Shown here: positions 8,521 to 15,084 of the stretch, piece after piece | Layout of the letters: each line of letters begins with the position of its first letter | How positions within the stretch are numbered: the stretch's first letter is position 1 | Assembly (NCBI GenBank): GCA_947599875.1 | Contig: CANQFV010000020.1 | Coordinates: 1 to 46,788, forward strand | DNA length: 46,788 bases | DNA from: an uncultured Oscillospiraceae bacterium | GTDB taxonomy: Bacteria > Bacillota > Clostridia > Oscillospirales > Oscillospiraceae | Direction of reading: 5' to 3' | Notes under the pieces: generated by a model | Seen by the model: only the letters and a program-made list of their open reading frames with translations | Database searches by the model: none | Told to the model about the DNA's origin: nothing | Translations under genes and position numbers: made by a program

Positions 8521-8550
8521 TTATACCGGCATCGGAAGGAACCGGTATTA
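8521..8550. promoter_or_regulatory. Inverted repeat upstream of the TrpR-like gene (possible operator)
   Basis: TTATACCGG at 8521-8529 and CCGGTATTA at 8542-8550 form a near-perfect dyad of 9-base arms with a 12-base spacer. It ends just before the ribosome site of the TrpR-related gene. It could be an operator bound by that protein or an RNA hairpin. Confidence 0.45.
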
Positions 8551-8568
8551 TTTAAGGAGAAGAGAGAA

Positions 8569-8868
8569 ATGAATAAAAACACCAATCAGCCCAGAAATGA
8601 CGACCTCTACAAGGCCATTATGAAGCTGCAGACCGTTGAGGAATGTATGAAGTTCTTCGACGACCTGTGCAGCGTCTCAGAGCTGCGTGCGATGGAGCAG
8701 CGCTTCCTTGTGGCGGAGCTTCTCCATCAGGGGATGATCTACAACAACATCCTGGAGAAGACCGGCGCCTCCAGCGCCACCATCAGCCGTGTGAACCGCT
8801 CCCTGCGCTACGGAAACGACGGCTATGAGGTGGTGTTCCGGCGTATGCGGGAGGACGAGGAGAATTGA
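8569..8868 (+). CDS. YerC/YecD-family TrpR-related DNA-binding protein
   Basis: The 99-residue protein has the TrpR-like helix-turn-helix layout: MKFFDDLCSVSELRAMEQRFLVAELL followed by the recognition helix in TGASSATISRVNRSLRYG. This is the signature of the small YerC/YecD family of Trp-repressor-related proteins in Firmicutes. The start was set at 8569, where AAGGAGA precedes the ATG. A longer in-frame start at 8194 would run through the acyl-CoA synthetase. The stop overlaps the next gene by four bases (TTGA). The ligand is unknown. It may regulate its own transcript through the dyad at 8521-8550 (inference). Confidence 0.85.
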   Translation: MNKNTNQPRNDDLYKAIMKLQTVEECMKFFDDLCSVSELRAMEQRFLVAELLHQGMIYNNILEKTGASSATISRVNRSLRYGNDGYEVVFRRMREDEEN

Positions 8869-9614
8869 CTCCCTACGTCAGCCTTGCGCCCTTCTATGAC
8901 GAGCTTACGGGGGATGTGCCGTACCGGAGATTTGCGGACTTTTACCAGTCCCTTTTTACCGGGTACGGCGTGACCCCGCGCCTTGTGCTGGATCTGGCCT
9001 GCGGCACGGGCACCCTGACGCTGGAGCTGGCCCGGCGGGGCTATGAGCTGATCGGTGTGGACGCCTCGGCGGACATGCTCAGCGTGGCGCAGGAGAAAAC
9101 CCTGGAGGCCGCCCCGGCGGTCCCGCCCATCTTCCTCCAGCAGACAATGGAGGAGCTGGATCTGTTCGGCACGGTGGACGCCGCCGTCTGCTCCCTGGAT
9201 GGGATCAACTATGTGCCCGACCAGGCCCTTGACCGGGTCTTTGATCGTCTGCGCCTTTTTGTGGCCCCGGGAGGGGTCTTTATTTTCGACGTGAACACCC
9301 CGTCAAGGCTGGAGAGCCTGGACGGTCAGGTCTTTTTAGACGAGCGGGACGACGTGTACTGCGTCTGGCGCGGGGAGCTGGCGGAGGATCGCTCCTGCCT
9401 GCGCTACGGGATGGACGTCTTCTCCCTCCGGCCGGACGGCGCCTGGGACAGGGAGGGGGAGGAGCATGTGGAGTACATCCACACCGCGTCCCGCCTCACC
9501 CGGTGCCTGGAGTCCCACGGCTTCGGGGACGTCCGGATCTTTGGCGAGCTTCGCCAGGAGCCGCCGGAGGATGATGAGCAGCGGATCTTCATCGCCGCCA
9601 GGCGGATGGCTTGA
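8865..9614 (+). CDS. Class I SAM-dependent methyltransferase
   Basis: The 249-residue cytoplasmic enzyme has a Rossmann-type methyltransferase fold. Motif I is LDLACGTGTLTLELA near residues 43-57, followed by the acidic GVDASADML and a post-II region DAAVCSLDGINYV. The start is a TTG overlapping the TGA of the TrpR-like gene, with GGACGAGGAG as ribosome site, so the two genes are coupled. The family resembles small-molecule methyltransferases, but the substrate cannot be named. A stem-loop at 9648-9672 follows the stop. Confidence 0.85.
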   Translation: MTPYVSLAPFYDELTGDVPYRRFADFYQSLFTGYGVTPRLVLDLACGTGTLTLELARRGYELIGVDASADMLSVAQEKTLEAAPAVPPIFLQQTMEELDLFGTVDAAVCSLDGINYVPDQALDRVFDRLRLFVAPGGVFIFDVNTPSRLESLDGQVFLDERDDVYCVWRGELAEDRSCLRYGMDVFSLRPDGAWDREGEEHVEYIHTASRLTRCLESHGFGDVRIFGELRQEPPEDDEQRIFIAARRMA

Positions 9615-9647
9615 CCGGCAGGGGAGAGGGGGAGGAGCCGGACGCCT

Positions 9648-9672
9648 GGCGCTTTTTAGAGGAAAAAGCGCC
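9648..9672 (+). terminator. Stem-loop after the methyltransferase gene
   Basis: GGCGCTTTTT at 9648-9657 pairs perfectly with AAAAAGCGCC at 9663-9672 across a 5-base loop. There is no T-run after the stem, so it may be a weak terminator or a processing signal ahead of hslO. Confidence 0.5.
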
Positions 9673-9744
9673 GCCGGTTGATCCTCTATCGAACGGACGG
9701 ATAAAACCTCTCCGGGGTGCCGGAGATTCTTTTTGGAGGAAGCT

Positions 9745-10617
9745 ATGGATAAAATCGTGAGGGCGCTGTCGGGGGACGGACTTGTGAAAATCACCGCCGT
9801 GGATCTGACGGACGCCGTGGAGCGGGCCAGAAACATCCACCGCACCCTGCCTGTGGTGACGGCCGCCCTGGGCCGGGTCATGTGCGCCGCGTCCATGATG
9901 GGCAACGCCCTGAAAAGCGAGGGGGACAGTCTCACCCTCCGGATAAACGGCGGCGGCCCCGTGGGCACCGTCCTTGTGGTCTCTGACCACCTGGGAAACG
10001 TCCGGGGCTACGCCCAGAACCCCCAGGTGGACATCCCCCTGCGGGAGGACGGGAAGCTGAATGTGGGCGCCGCCGTGGGCCGGCAGGGGATGCTCACGGT
10101 GATCCGTGATATGGGCTTCGGCGAGCCTGTCAGCGGCAGTACGGCCCTTGTCAGCGGCGAGATCGCCCAGGATCTGGCCCAGTATTTTGTGGAGAGCGAG
10201 CAGATCCCCACCGCCTGCGCCCTGGGCGTCCTGGTGGATCGGGATCAGCACGTCCTGGCCGCCGGGGGCTATATCGCCCAGCTCCTGCCCGGGGCGGGGG
10301 AGGATGTGGCCGAGAAGCTGGAGGAGAACGTGGGAAGGGCCGGAAGCGCCACCTCCCAGCTTCTGTCCGGCTCGGTGGAGGATATGGCCCTGCGCGTCCT
10401 GGCGGGCTTTGAACCACGGATCGTGGAGACGGACCAGGTGTCCTACCGGTGCCTCTGCTCCCGCTCCCGCGTCCTGGCGGCCCTGTCCGGCGTGACCCGG
10501 GAGGAGCTGGAGACCATGCTCCGGGAGGACGGCAGGATCGAGGTCAAATGCCGCTTCTGCGACAGATCCTACGTCTTCACTGACGCCGATCGGGAGCTTT
10601 TGTTCAGAGATAAATAA
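9745..10617 (+). CDS. hslO: Hsp33 redox-regulated chaperone
   Basis: The 290-residue cytoplasmic protein is a redox-switched holdase that protects unfolding proteins during oxidative stress. The C-terminal zinc switch is complete: Cys236-x-Cys238 (YRCLC) and Cys269-x2-Cys272 (CRFC). The N-terminal domain reads through KITAVDLTDAVERA, SLTLRINGGGPVGTVLVV and GEIAQDLAQYFVESEQIPTA, all typical of the family. The start was set at 9745 because GGAGGA lies 6-7 bases upstream. A perfect terminator follows directly, so it is monocistronic or the end of the unit above. Confidence 0.95.
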   Translation: MDKIVRALSGDGLVKITAVDLTDAVERARNIHRTLPVVTAALGRVMCAASMMGNALKSEGDSLTLRINGGGPVGTVLVVSDHLGNVRGYAQNPQVDIPLREDGKLNVGAAVGRQGMLTVIRDMGFGEPVSGSTALVSGEIAQDLAQYFVESEQIPTACALGVLVDRDQHVLAAGGYIAQLLPGAGEDVAEKLEENVGRAGSATSQLLSGSVEDMALRVLAGFEPRIVETDQVSYRCLCSRSRVLAALSGVTREELETMLREDGRIEVKCRFCDRSYVFTDADRELLFRDK

Positions 10618-10623
10618 AATAAC

Positions 10624-10667
10624 CGGCCCCGGGAGCTTGAAGACAAGCCGTCCCGGGGCCGATTTTT
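10624..10667 (+). terminator. Rho-independent terminator of hslO
   Basis: CGGCCCCGGGA (10624-10634) pairs perfectly with TCCCGGGGCCG (10651-10661) and is followed by ATTTTTG and another T-run. Confidence 0.9.
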
Positions 10668-10686
10668 GTGTTTTTTTGCGAAGGGA

Positions 10687-10715
10687 TGTAAGGTTTTGCG
10701 TCCTGCCTGGTCTTA
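10687..10715 (+). promoter_or_regulatory. Possible ECF-sigma-type promoter
   Basis: TGTAAGG (10687-10693) and GGTCTTA (10709-10715) are 15 bp apart, roughly like ECF promoters with an AA-rich -35 and a GTC-type -10. This would fit autoregulation of the sigma factor gene 21 bp downstream. No second copy was used to test it. Confidence 0.25.
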
Positions 10716-10736
10716 TAGGGGAAAGGAGGTGGTAAC

Positions 10737-11240
10737 GTGACGCGATTTGAGGAGATCTACCGGGCTTATTTCAACGACGTGTACCGCTATCTCCGCCGCC
10801 TCTCCGGGGACGAGACCCTGGCCGGCGAGATCACAAGCGAGACGTTTTTCAAGGCCATGCGCGCCCTGGACAGCTTCCGCGGGGAATGTGACGTGCGGGT
10901 TTGGCTGTGCCGGATCGCGAAGAACTGCTACTACACCTATTTGAAAAAAGCCTCCCGCACGGAGGCCCTGGAGGACACGGCACTTTGGAGCCTGCCCTCT
11001 CCGGAGCCGGCTGCCGAGGAGCTGTGCATCCGCAGCGAGGAGGCCGCCGGGATCCGGGCGGCCCTGCACACCCTGCCGGATCCCTACCGGGAGGTGTTCA
11101 TGTGGCGGGTACTGGCGGAGCTGAGCTTTGCCCAAATCGGGGAGATCTTCGGGAAGACCGATAATTGGGCCTGCGTCACCTACCACCGGGCAAAAACCAT
11201 GATCAAACGCAGATTGGAGGAGCAAAACCGTGAAAAATGA
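10737..11240 (+). CDS. ECF-type RNA polymerase sigma factor
   Basis: The 167-residue protein has the two-domain layout of extracytoplasmic-function sigma factors. A sigma-2 region spans about residues 5-60 (EIYRAYFNDVYRYLRRL...ITSETFFKAM). A sigma-4 helix-turn-helix spans about 105-160 (LPDPYREVF...SFAQIGEIFGKTDNWACVTYHRAKTMIKRRL). The start is GTG, with AAGGAGG 6-8 bases upstream. The coding end overlaps the next gene by 11 bases, the normal arrangement for a sigma factor and its anti-sigma factor. The inducing signal is not visible. Confidence 0.92.
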   Translation: MTRFEEIYRAYFNDVYRYLRRLSGDETLAGEITSETFFKAMRALDSFRGECDVRVWLCRIAKNCYYTYLKKASRTEALEDTALWSLPSPEPAAEELCIRSEEAAGIRAALHTLPDPYREVFMWRVLAELSFAQIGEIFGKTDNWACVTYHRAKTMIKRRLEEQNREK

Positions 11241-12186
11241 GTGCAGTATTGTAAAAGACCTGCTTCCGCTGTACGCGGAGAAGATGGTAAGCGGCGACAC
11301 GGCGGCCTTTGTGGAGGAGCATTGTAAAAGCTGCGCGTCCTGTCAGGCGGCCTTGGACGGGATGCGGGAGACTGGCCCCCGGCCGGGGCCTGACGATCCG
11401 GCCCCTCTGCGGCCGCTGCGCCGGAGGCTGAAGGCCATGCGCGTACAGACCGTGGCCCTCACGGCCCTGTTTGTGACGGCCCTCCTTGTGTCCCTGGCCG
11501 CCGCGCTGGGGGCGCCCATCTACGCTCCGTATTCGCCGGAGCTTGTCACCGTGGAGCCCTATGGCCTCACAGGGGCGCTGGTGAGCTTTGGCGGTGAGGT
11601 GACTCACGTCTCCTACGACCTCCACGACGACCTGGAGGAGGGGGGCGTCCGCGTCTGCGATGTTGAGGCGTGGACCACCCTGTGGGATAAGTGGTTCCAA
11701 AAGGGGGGCGGGGGCCTGTCCACCGTGGTGCCCTCCGGCCAAAAGCCCATGCGCATCTACTACGTCCCCAATGACGCCAGCGAGAACATCTGCCTTGCCG
11801 TGTACGACCCCGCCGCCCAGCCATCTGTCCGCCCGGACGGCGAGACAAGGGGCGTCCTGACCCTCCCCAGATTGACCCTGGGCTATTACCTGATCCTGGC
11901 CTGCGCGGCCCTGGGGGTAGGGTGCGCCGCGTGGCTTATGACACGGAAAAAGCCGGACATCCGGGTTTGGGTGGAGCGCGCCTGCCTCTACCCCGTGGCG
12001 TATATCGTCAGTCACTGTCTCGTCACCGGCATAAACTGGGCGACCTACTCCATCTCTCGGGACTTCGCCTTCATTCTGGCCCTGTCCATCCTGTTGTACG
12101 GCGGACTCCTGCTCCTCCACAACGTGATTTTGCTGAAGATCCACCTGTCCGCCCCCGCCGCCCCGCCCCTTCCGCGGCGAGACTAA
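11230..12186 (+). CDS. Membrane anti-sigma factor with zinc-finger N-terminus
   Basis: The 318-residue protein starts with a putative anti-sigma zinc finger (CSIVKDLLPLYAEKM...VEEHCKSCASCQAAL, ligand-like His/Cys cluster at about residues 33-40). A transmembrane helix follows at about residues 75-97. An extracytoplasmic segment of about 115 residues comes next, then three more hydrophobic helices in the last 110 residues. It should hold the upstream sigma factor inactive at the membrane until a surface signal releases it. The start is GTG inside the sigma gene. The multi-helix C-terminus differs from simple one-helix RsiW-like proteins. Confidence 0.8.
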   Translation: MKNECSIVKDLLPLYAEKMVSGDTAAFVEEHCKSCASCQAALDGMRETGPRPGPDDPAPLRPLRRRLKAMRVQTVALTALFVTALLVSLAAALGAPIYAPYSPELVTVEPYGLTGALVSFGGEVTHVSYDLHDDLEEGGVRVCDVEAWTTLWDKWFQKGGGGLSTVVPSGQKPMRIYYVPNDASENICLAVYDPAAQPSVRPDGETRGVLTLPRLTLGYYLILACAALGVGCAAWLMTRKKPDIRVWVERACLYPVAYIVSHCLVTGINWATYSISRDFAFILALSILLYGGLLLLHNVILLKIHLSAPAAPPLPRRD

Positions 12187-12199
12187 TTGGAGTCCGCAA

Positions 12200-12850
12200 T
12201 TATAAAGCGCCCATCGCGGCGTCCTCTTCCGCGCTGTCCCGGTTTTTGACCGCTCCCACCGGACAGACCGCAAAGCAATTTCCACAGTGTAGACAGTGAT
12301 TTTGCCGGATATGGTAGGGCTTTCCCGGCTCAATGCACCGCTGGGGACAGTTTTTCAGGCACTTGCCGCAGGCGATGCAGTTGTCCAGGATGACATATCC
12401 CTTCTGCGTCAGGTTTCCCGCGCCGATGGTATAACGCTCCCGGAAGATGGGGTTGACGCCGAGATTGAAATATTCGATCTCGGCGTCCCGGATCTCAAAG
12501 ACGATCCCCGCCAGGCGCCGGGTGTCGCCGGGATAGACGTTGGAGAGATAGGGTTGCTCTGTAAAGATCGTGTCGATCCACTTGTCCTGCTCGTCCTCCG
12601 GGACGGGAAACGCCCTTGCCGACAGGCGGACCATCTCTTTATACTTGGTGTACCCAAGCACCTGCACGCGCCCGTCACGCAGAAGCTCCTGGCAGAAGGC
12701 TTTTCCCTTTGCGGTGAAGAAGATCATCCTGTCCGGCTCGTAGTGAATGGCGGAGATATTGCGGATCTGCGGCGCGCCGTCCCGGTCCACGGTGGCAAAG
12801 GCCAGTACGCCCACATATTCTAACTTCTTCAAACAAGTTTGCGCGTCCAC
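12200..12850 (-). CDS. Flavin-reductase-like (PNPOx fold) protein fused to a 2x[4Fe-4S] ferredoxin
   Basis: The first 150 or so residues of this 216-residue protein look like a pyridoxamine-5'-phosphate-oxidase-fold flavoprotein (GVLAFATVDRDGAPQIRNISAI...FFTAKGKAF). The last 60 carry two ferredoxin motifs: Cys158/161/164/168 and Cys186/189/192/196, each CxxCxxCxxxCP. It should pass electrons between iron-sulfur clusters and a flavin. The start is GTG at 12850, with GAGGTG upstream inside the end of the truncated nitroreductase. It is the last gene of the radical SAM cassette and may supply electrons to the maturase (inference). Confidence 0.85.
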   Translation of the reverse strand: MDAQTCLKKLEYVGVLAFATVDRDGAPQIRNISAIHYEPDRMIFFTAKGKAFCQELLRDGRVQVLGYTKYKEMVRLSARAFPVPEDEQDKWIDTIFTEQPYLSNVYPGDTRRLAGIVFEIRDAEIEYFNLGVNPIFRERYTIGAGNLTQKGYVILDNCIACGKCLKNCPQRCIEPGKPYHIRQNHCLHCGNCFAVCPVGAVKNRDSAEEDAAMGAL

Positions 12851-13039
12851 TTAAAACACCTCGTTTTCGGCACAGCAATCAGCATTACGGACACCAATAA
12901 TGAACCTGCGCTGGCCGCCTCCGGCACTTGGCGCCCAGATCCCCGCCTCAATGATTGTTTTCATATCCTCGCGGGAAATCTGTTTGCTCTGATACTTTCG
13001 GATGGAGCGGCGGGTTTTCATAAGCTCTAAAAGCTCCAT
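12851..13039 (-). pseudogene. Truncated nitroreductase-family protein
   Basis: Only 62 codons remain. They match the N-terminus of FMN-dependent nitroreductases (MKTRRSIRKYQSKQISREDM...IIEAGIWAPSAGGGQ), whose full length is about 170-270 residues. After IIGVRNADCCAENEVF the frame ends in TAA, and the next gene starts at the very next base on this strand. No remnant of the missing two thirds lies between them, which suggests an internal deletion. The ATG overlaps the stop of the radical SAM gene (ATGA), so it is still translated. A short functional peptide cannot be excluded. Confidence 0.7.
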
Positions 13040-14070
13040 CAGACGACCTCCTTCCAGCACTGCGGGTCGGCCGCGTAAAAATCCCCGCTCGTCCCCTTGG
13101 CCACGGCTGGACAGCCCCGGCAATAGGGGAGAAGCTCACACTTGCCGCATTTGATAAATTTATCATACTCCCGGTACTGCTCCATTTCGCATACCCACAC
13201 ATCCGCCAGCCGGTCGGTGAACACATTTCCCACCTTGCGTTCTGCTACGCGGCGGCAGGCGTACACATCGCCGGTGGGCAGGATGGTGATATGGCAGTTG
13301 CCGCAGTTACACCCGCCGTAGATCATGCCATCCTTTGCGTCTGCGGGAATTTTGAAAGTCCCGGTTTCATACTCGTAGAGCGTCCAGAGATGGTCTTTTT
13401 TGTTAAAATAAGTCCGGCAGCCCTCCGCCTCATACTCTTTGAATTTTTTATCACATATCGCCAGCAGTTCCCGGTACTCCTGCGGCGTCATGGAGGCGTC
13501 CAGATCGCCGCCGCTGGGAACATAGCGGGAAAAGGCAAATACGTTTGCTCCCGCAGCCACCACCGCGTCGATGATCCCCGGCACTTCCATGCGGTTCGTT
13601 CTCGATACCGTGGTCATGATGACGCTTCGCATCCCGGAGCGGTTGATGCAGCCGATTTTTTCTATGGTGCAGTCAAAGGAGCCGGGCTTGCGAAACCAGT
13701 CGTGGGTCTGACGGAGGCCGTCCAGGGAGAGCTGGTACTTCTCGCAGCCGAAGAATCTCATCTCCCGGCACACCTGGTCGTTTAAGTGGAACGGGTTGCC
13801 CATGATGGTGAACGGAATACTATGTTCTTTGAACAGCGCCAGCAGCCGCCAGAAGTCCGGGTGCAGGATGGGGTCGCCGCCGGTGAGGTAGAAATACGGC
13901 AGACGACCGTAGACCTCACAGAAGTCCAGACAGTTCCAGAAGGTGTCCTCCATCTGCGTCCAGGCCATGCTTGTAAGCTCATGGCACTTATCCCCGGAGA
14001 AGATGTAGCAGTGCTTGCACCGCTGGTCGCACTCGTCTGTTAAGTGCCATTGAAAGGAGAAGTATTGCAT
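13039..14070 (-). CDS. Radical SAM/SPASM peptide maturase
   Basis: The 343-residue enzyme has the radical SAM cluster motif CDQRCKHC (Cys14, Cys18, Cys21) and the GGDPILHP segment that follows it. The C-terminal SPASM/twitch-type region is Cys-rich (GGCNCGNCH, VYACRRV, CGKCELLPYCRGCP, DPQCW) and would bind auxiliary [4Fe-4S] clusters. Such enzymes install thioether or C-C crosslinks in ribosomal peptides. It lies 68 bp downstream of the ACG-repeat peptide gene and is coupled to the nitroreductase remnant. The ATG has a GGGGGA site 5 bases upstream. That the upstream peptide is its substrate is an inference from adjacency and Cys content. Confidence 0.9.
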   Translation of the reverse strand: MQYFSFQWHLTDECDQRCKHCYIFSGDKCHELTSMAWTQMEDTFWNCLDFCEVYGRLPYFYLTGGDPILHPDFWRLLALFKEHSIPFTIMGNPFHLNDQVCREMRFFGCEKYQLSLDGLRQTHDWFRKPGSFDCTIEKIGCINRSGMRSVIMTTVSRTNRMEVPGIIDAVVAAGANVFAFSRYVPSGGDLDASMTPQEYRELLAICDKKFKEYEAEGCRTYFNKKDHLWTLYEYETGTFKIPADAKDGMIYGGCNCGNCHITILPTGDVYACRRVAERKVGNVFTDRLADVWVCEMEQYREYDKFIKCGKCELLPYCRGCPAVAKGTSGDFYAADPQCWKEVV

Positions 14071-14116
14071 ACGCGTCCCCCAAATCTATGGTAAATCGAT
14101 AAACGATGATTTTCCG

Positions 14117-14134
14117 CGGCCCCGGTCGGGGCCG
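14117..14134 (-). promoter_or_regulatory. Hairpin between peptide and maturase genes
   Basis: CGGCCCC (14117-14123) and GGGGCCG (14128-14134) form a perfect 7 bp GC stem with loop GGTC on the plus strand. On the minus-strand transcript the stem follows the peptide stop and is preceded by an A-run rather than followed by T. It more likely stabilises the peptide mRNA or attenuates than fully terminates. Confidence 0.55.
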
Positions 14135-14138
14135 TTTT

Positions 14139-14363
14139 TCATTTGTCCCCGGCTCCGCAGGCAGTCCCGCAGGCGGCGGGCTTTTCCTCCGGCTTGCCGG
14201 CGGCTCCGCAGGCGGCGGGGGCCTCGGCGGGCTTGTCTCCGGCGCCGCAGGCAGAACCACAGGCGGCCGGCTTTTCCTCCGGTTTATCGGAAGCGCCGCA
14301 AGCTGCTCCACAGGCGGAGGGATTGACGTCCTCAGACCAGGAATAGAGATTTAATAGTGCCAT
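14139..14363 (-). CDS. ACG-repeat Cys-rich peptide, likely RiPP precursor
   Basis: The 74-residue product has a 16-residue leader-like start (MALLNLYSWSEDVNPS), then an Ala/Cys/Gly/Pro-rich body with seven Cys at 18, 22, 35, 39, 52, 65 and 69. The repeat unit is ACGxACGAxDKPxExPA, present in three full copies and one degenerate copy at 52-62 where the second Cys is missing. Each full unit has CxxxC followed by CxxxD. The ATG at 14363 has AAGGAGG eight bases upstream. It is the first gene of the minus-strand cassette, with the radical SAM maturase next. From memory, radical SAM target peptides with ACGX or CXXX repeats have been defined computationally. I could not check membership. The product and its activity are unknown. 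Confidence 0.82.
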   Translation of the reverse strand: MALLNLYSWSEDVNPSACGAACGASDKPEEKPAACGSACGAGDKPAEAPAACGAAGKPEEKPAACGTACGAGDK

Positions 14364-14437
14364 ACTGTTTGCCTCCTTGACGTATTCAGGGCTTCCCCTG
14401 TATTGCCATTCTAAGACAGCCCGGAAGGCGGCGCAAG

Positions 14438-14463
14438 TACGCACTATTTTGTGGGATACGCAC
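14438..14463. promoter_or_regulatory. Direct repeats in the divergent control region (candidate HxlR operator)
   Basis: TACGCAC occurs at 14438-14444 and again at 14457-14463, 19 bp apart. In addition, CAAGTA (14434-14439) is inverted as TACTTG (14475-14480), which overlaps the -35 of the regulator gene. The spacing would suit a winged-helix dimer between the two divergent units. Confidence 0.4.
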
Positions 14464-14477
14464 CTTTTTGTAACTAC

Positions 14478-14506
14478 TTGACGGGGGAGGAACGGCACAT
14501 TAAAAT
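14478..14506 (+). promoter_or_regulatory. Promoter of the HxlR regulator gene
   Basis: TTGACG at 14478-14483 and TAAAAT at 14501-14506 are separated by 17 bp. Each matches consensus at five of six positions. Confidence 0.65.
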
Positions 14507-14543
14507 ATAATGTAACATTCAATTTTTATGCGGGAGGCGTTTT

Positions 14544-14873
14544 ATGAAAACGAAAGCCGAACTCATCCCCGAATGTCCCGTGGCGACAACGGTTCAGCTC
14601 ATCGGCAACAAGTGGAAGCTCCTCATTATCCGGAACCTCCTCGACCGCCCCTGGCGTTTTAACGAGCTTCAAAAGAACCTGGAGGGGATCAGCCAAAAGG
14701 TGCTGACAGACAGCCTGCGGTCTATGGAGGCCGACGGCCTCATCACCCGCACCGTCTACCCGGAAGTCCCGCCCAGGGTGGAGTACGCCCTCTCGGAGCT
14801 GGGCGAGTCCCTGAAACCGATCCTGGACGCCATGAGAGCCTGGGGAGAGGATTACAGGGCATCAAAACAGTGA
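14544..14873 (+). CDS. HxlR-family winged-helix transcriptional regulator
   Basis: The 109-residue protein has the HxlR signature: an N-terminal ECPVATTVQLIGNKWKLLIIRNLL, FNELQKNLEGISQKVLTDSLR, and a wing region ending in YALSELGESLKPIL. The Cys at the start of the motif is often redox- or electrophile-sensing in this family. It is transcribed away from the peptide gene across a 180 bp region carrying direct repeats, which suggests it controls the peptide/radical SAM cassette (inference). A GGGAGG ribosome site precedes the ATG. A hairpin at 14928-14971 lies downstream. Confidence 0.9.
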   Translation: MKTKAELIPECPVATTVQLIGNKWKLLIIRNLLDRPWRFNELQKNLEGISQKVLTDSLRSMEADGLITRTVYPEVPPRVEYALSELGESLKPILDAMRAWGEDYRASKQ

Positions 14874-14927
14874 GATCTGTCAAACTCTTCCCGGATTTTC
14901 CGTGAAATATAAGGGCGAAAGTCCTCA

Positions 14928-14971
14928 CCACGAGGAAAGCGGCCTGCAAACGCAAGCCGCTTTCTTCGTGG
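14928..14971 (+). terminator. Terminator-like hairpin after hxlR
   Basis: Arms of 16 bases at 14928-14943 and 14956-14971 (CCACGAGGAAAGCGGC and its complement) contain one G-U-type mismatch and enclose a 12-base loop. There is no clear T-tract. Confidence 0.6.
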
Positions 14972-15030
14972 GACAAATGTGGAATAAATGGTTAACAGTC
15001 CTATCTTTCAAAAAGCTGTACGACAAGGTT

Positions 15031-15084
15031 GTCTCCACCAAAAAGAAAGACCTGCTTTCGCAGGTCTTTCTTTTTGGTGGAGAC
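15031..15084 (-). terminator. 25 bp perfect hairpin overlapping the 3' end of tRNA-Ala
   Basis: Arms at 15031-15055 and 15060-15084 are perfect 25-base complements around a 4-base loop that reads GAAA on the minus strand. The inner part (GACCTGC stem, then CTTTCTTTTT) is a normal terminator for the tRNA. The outer ten bases duplicate in inverse orientation the last ten bases of the tRNA gene, GTCTCCACCA. The nascent transcript could therefore pair the tRNA 3' end with the terminator instead of with the acceptor 5' strand. Confidence 0.8.

Noticed and set aside
12851-12853. Stop-codon readthrough or selenocysteine extending the short nitroreductase
   Set aside because: The stop is TAA, not TGA, and the sequence beyond it is the next gene with its own start, in a frame that fits a different family.
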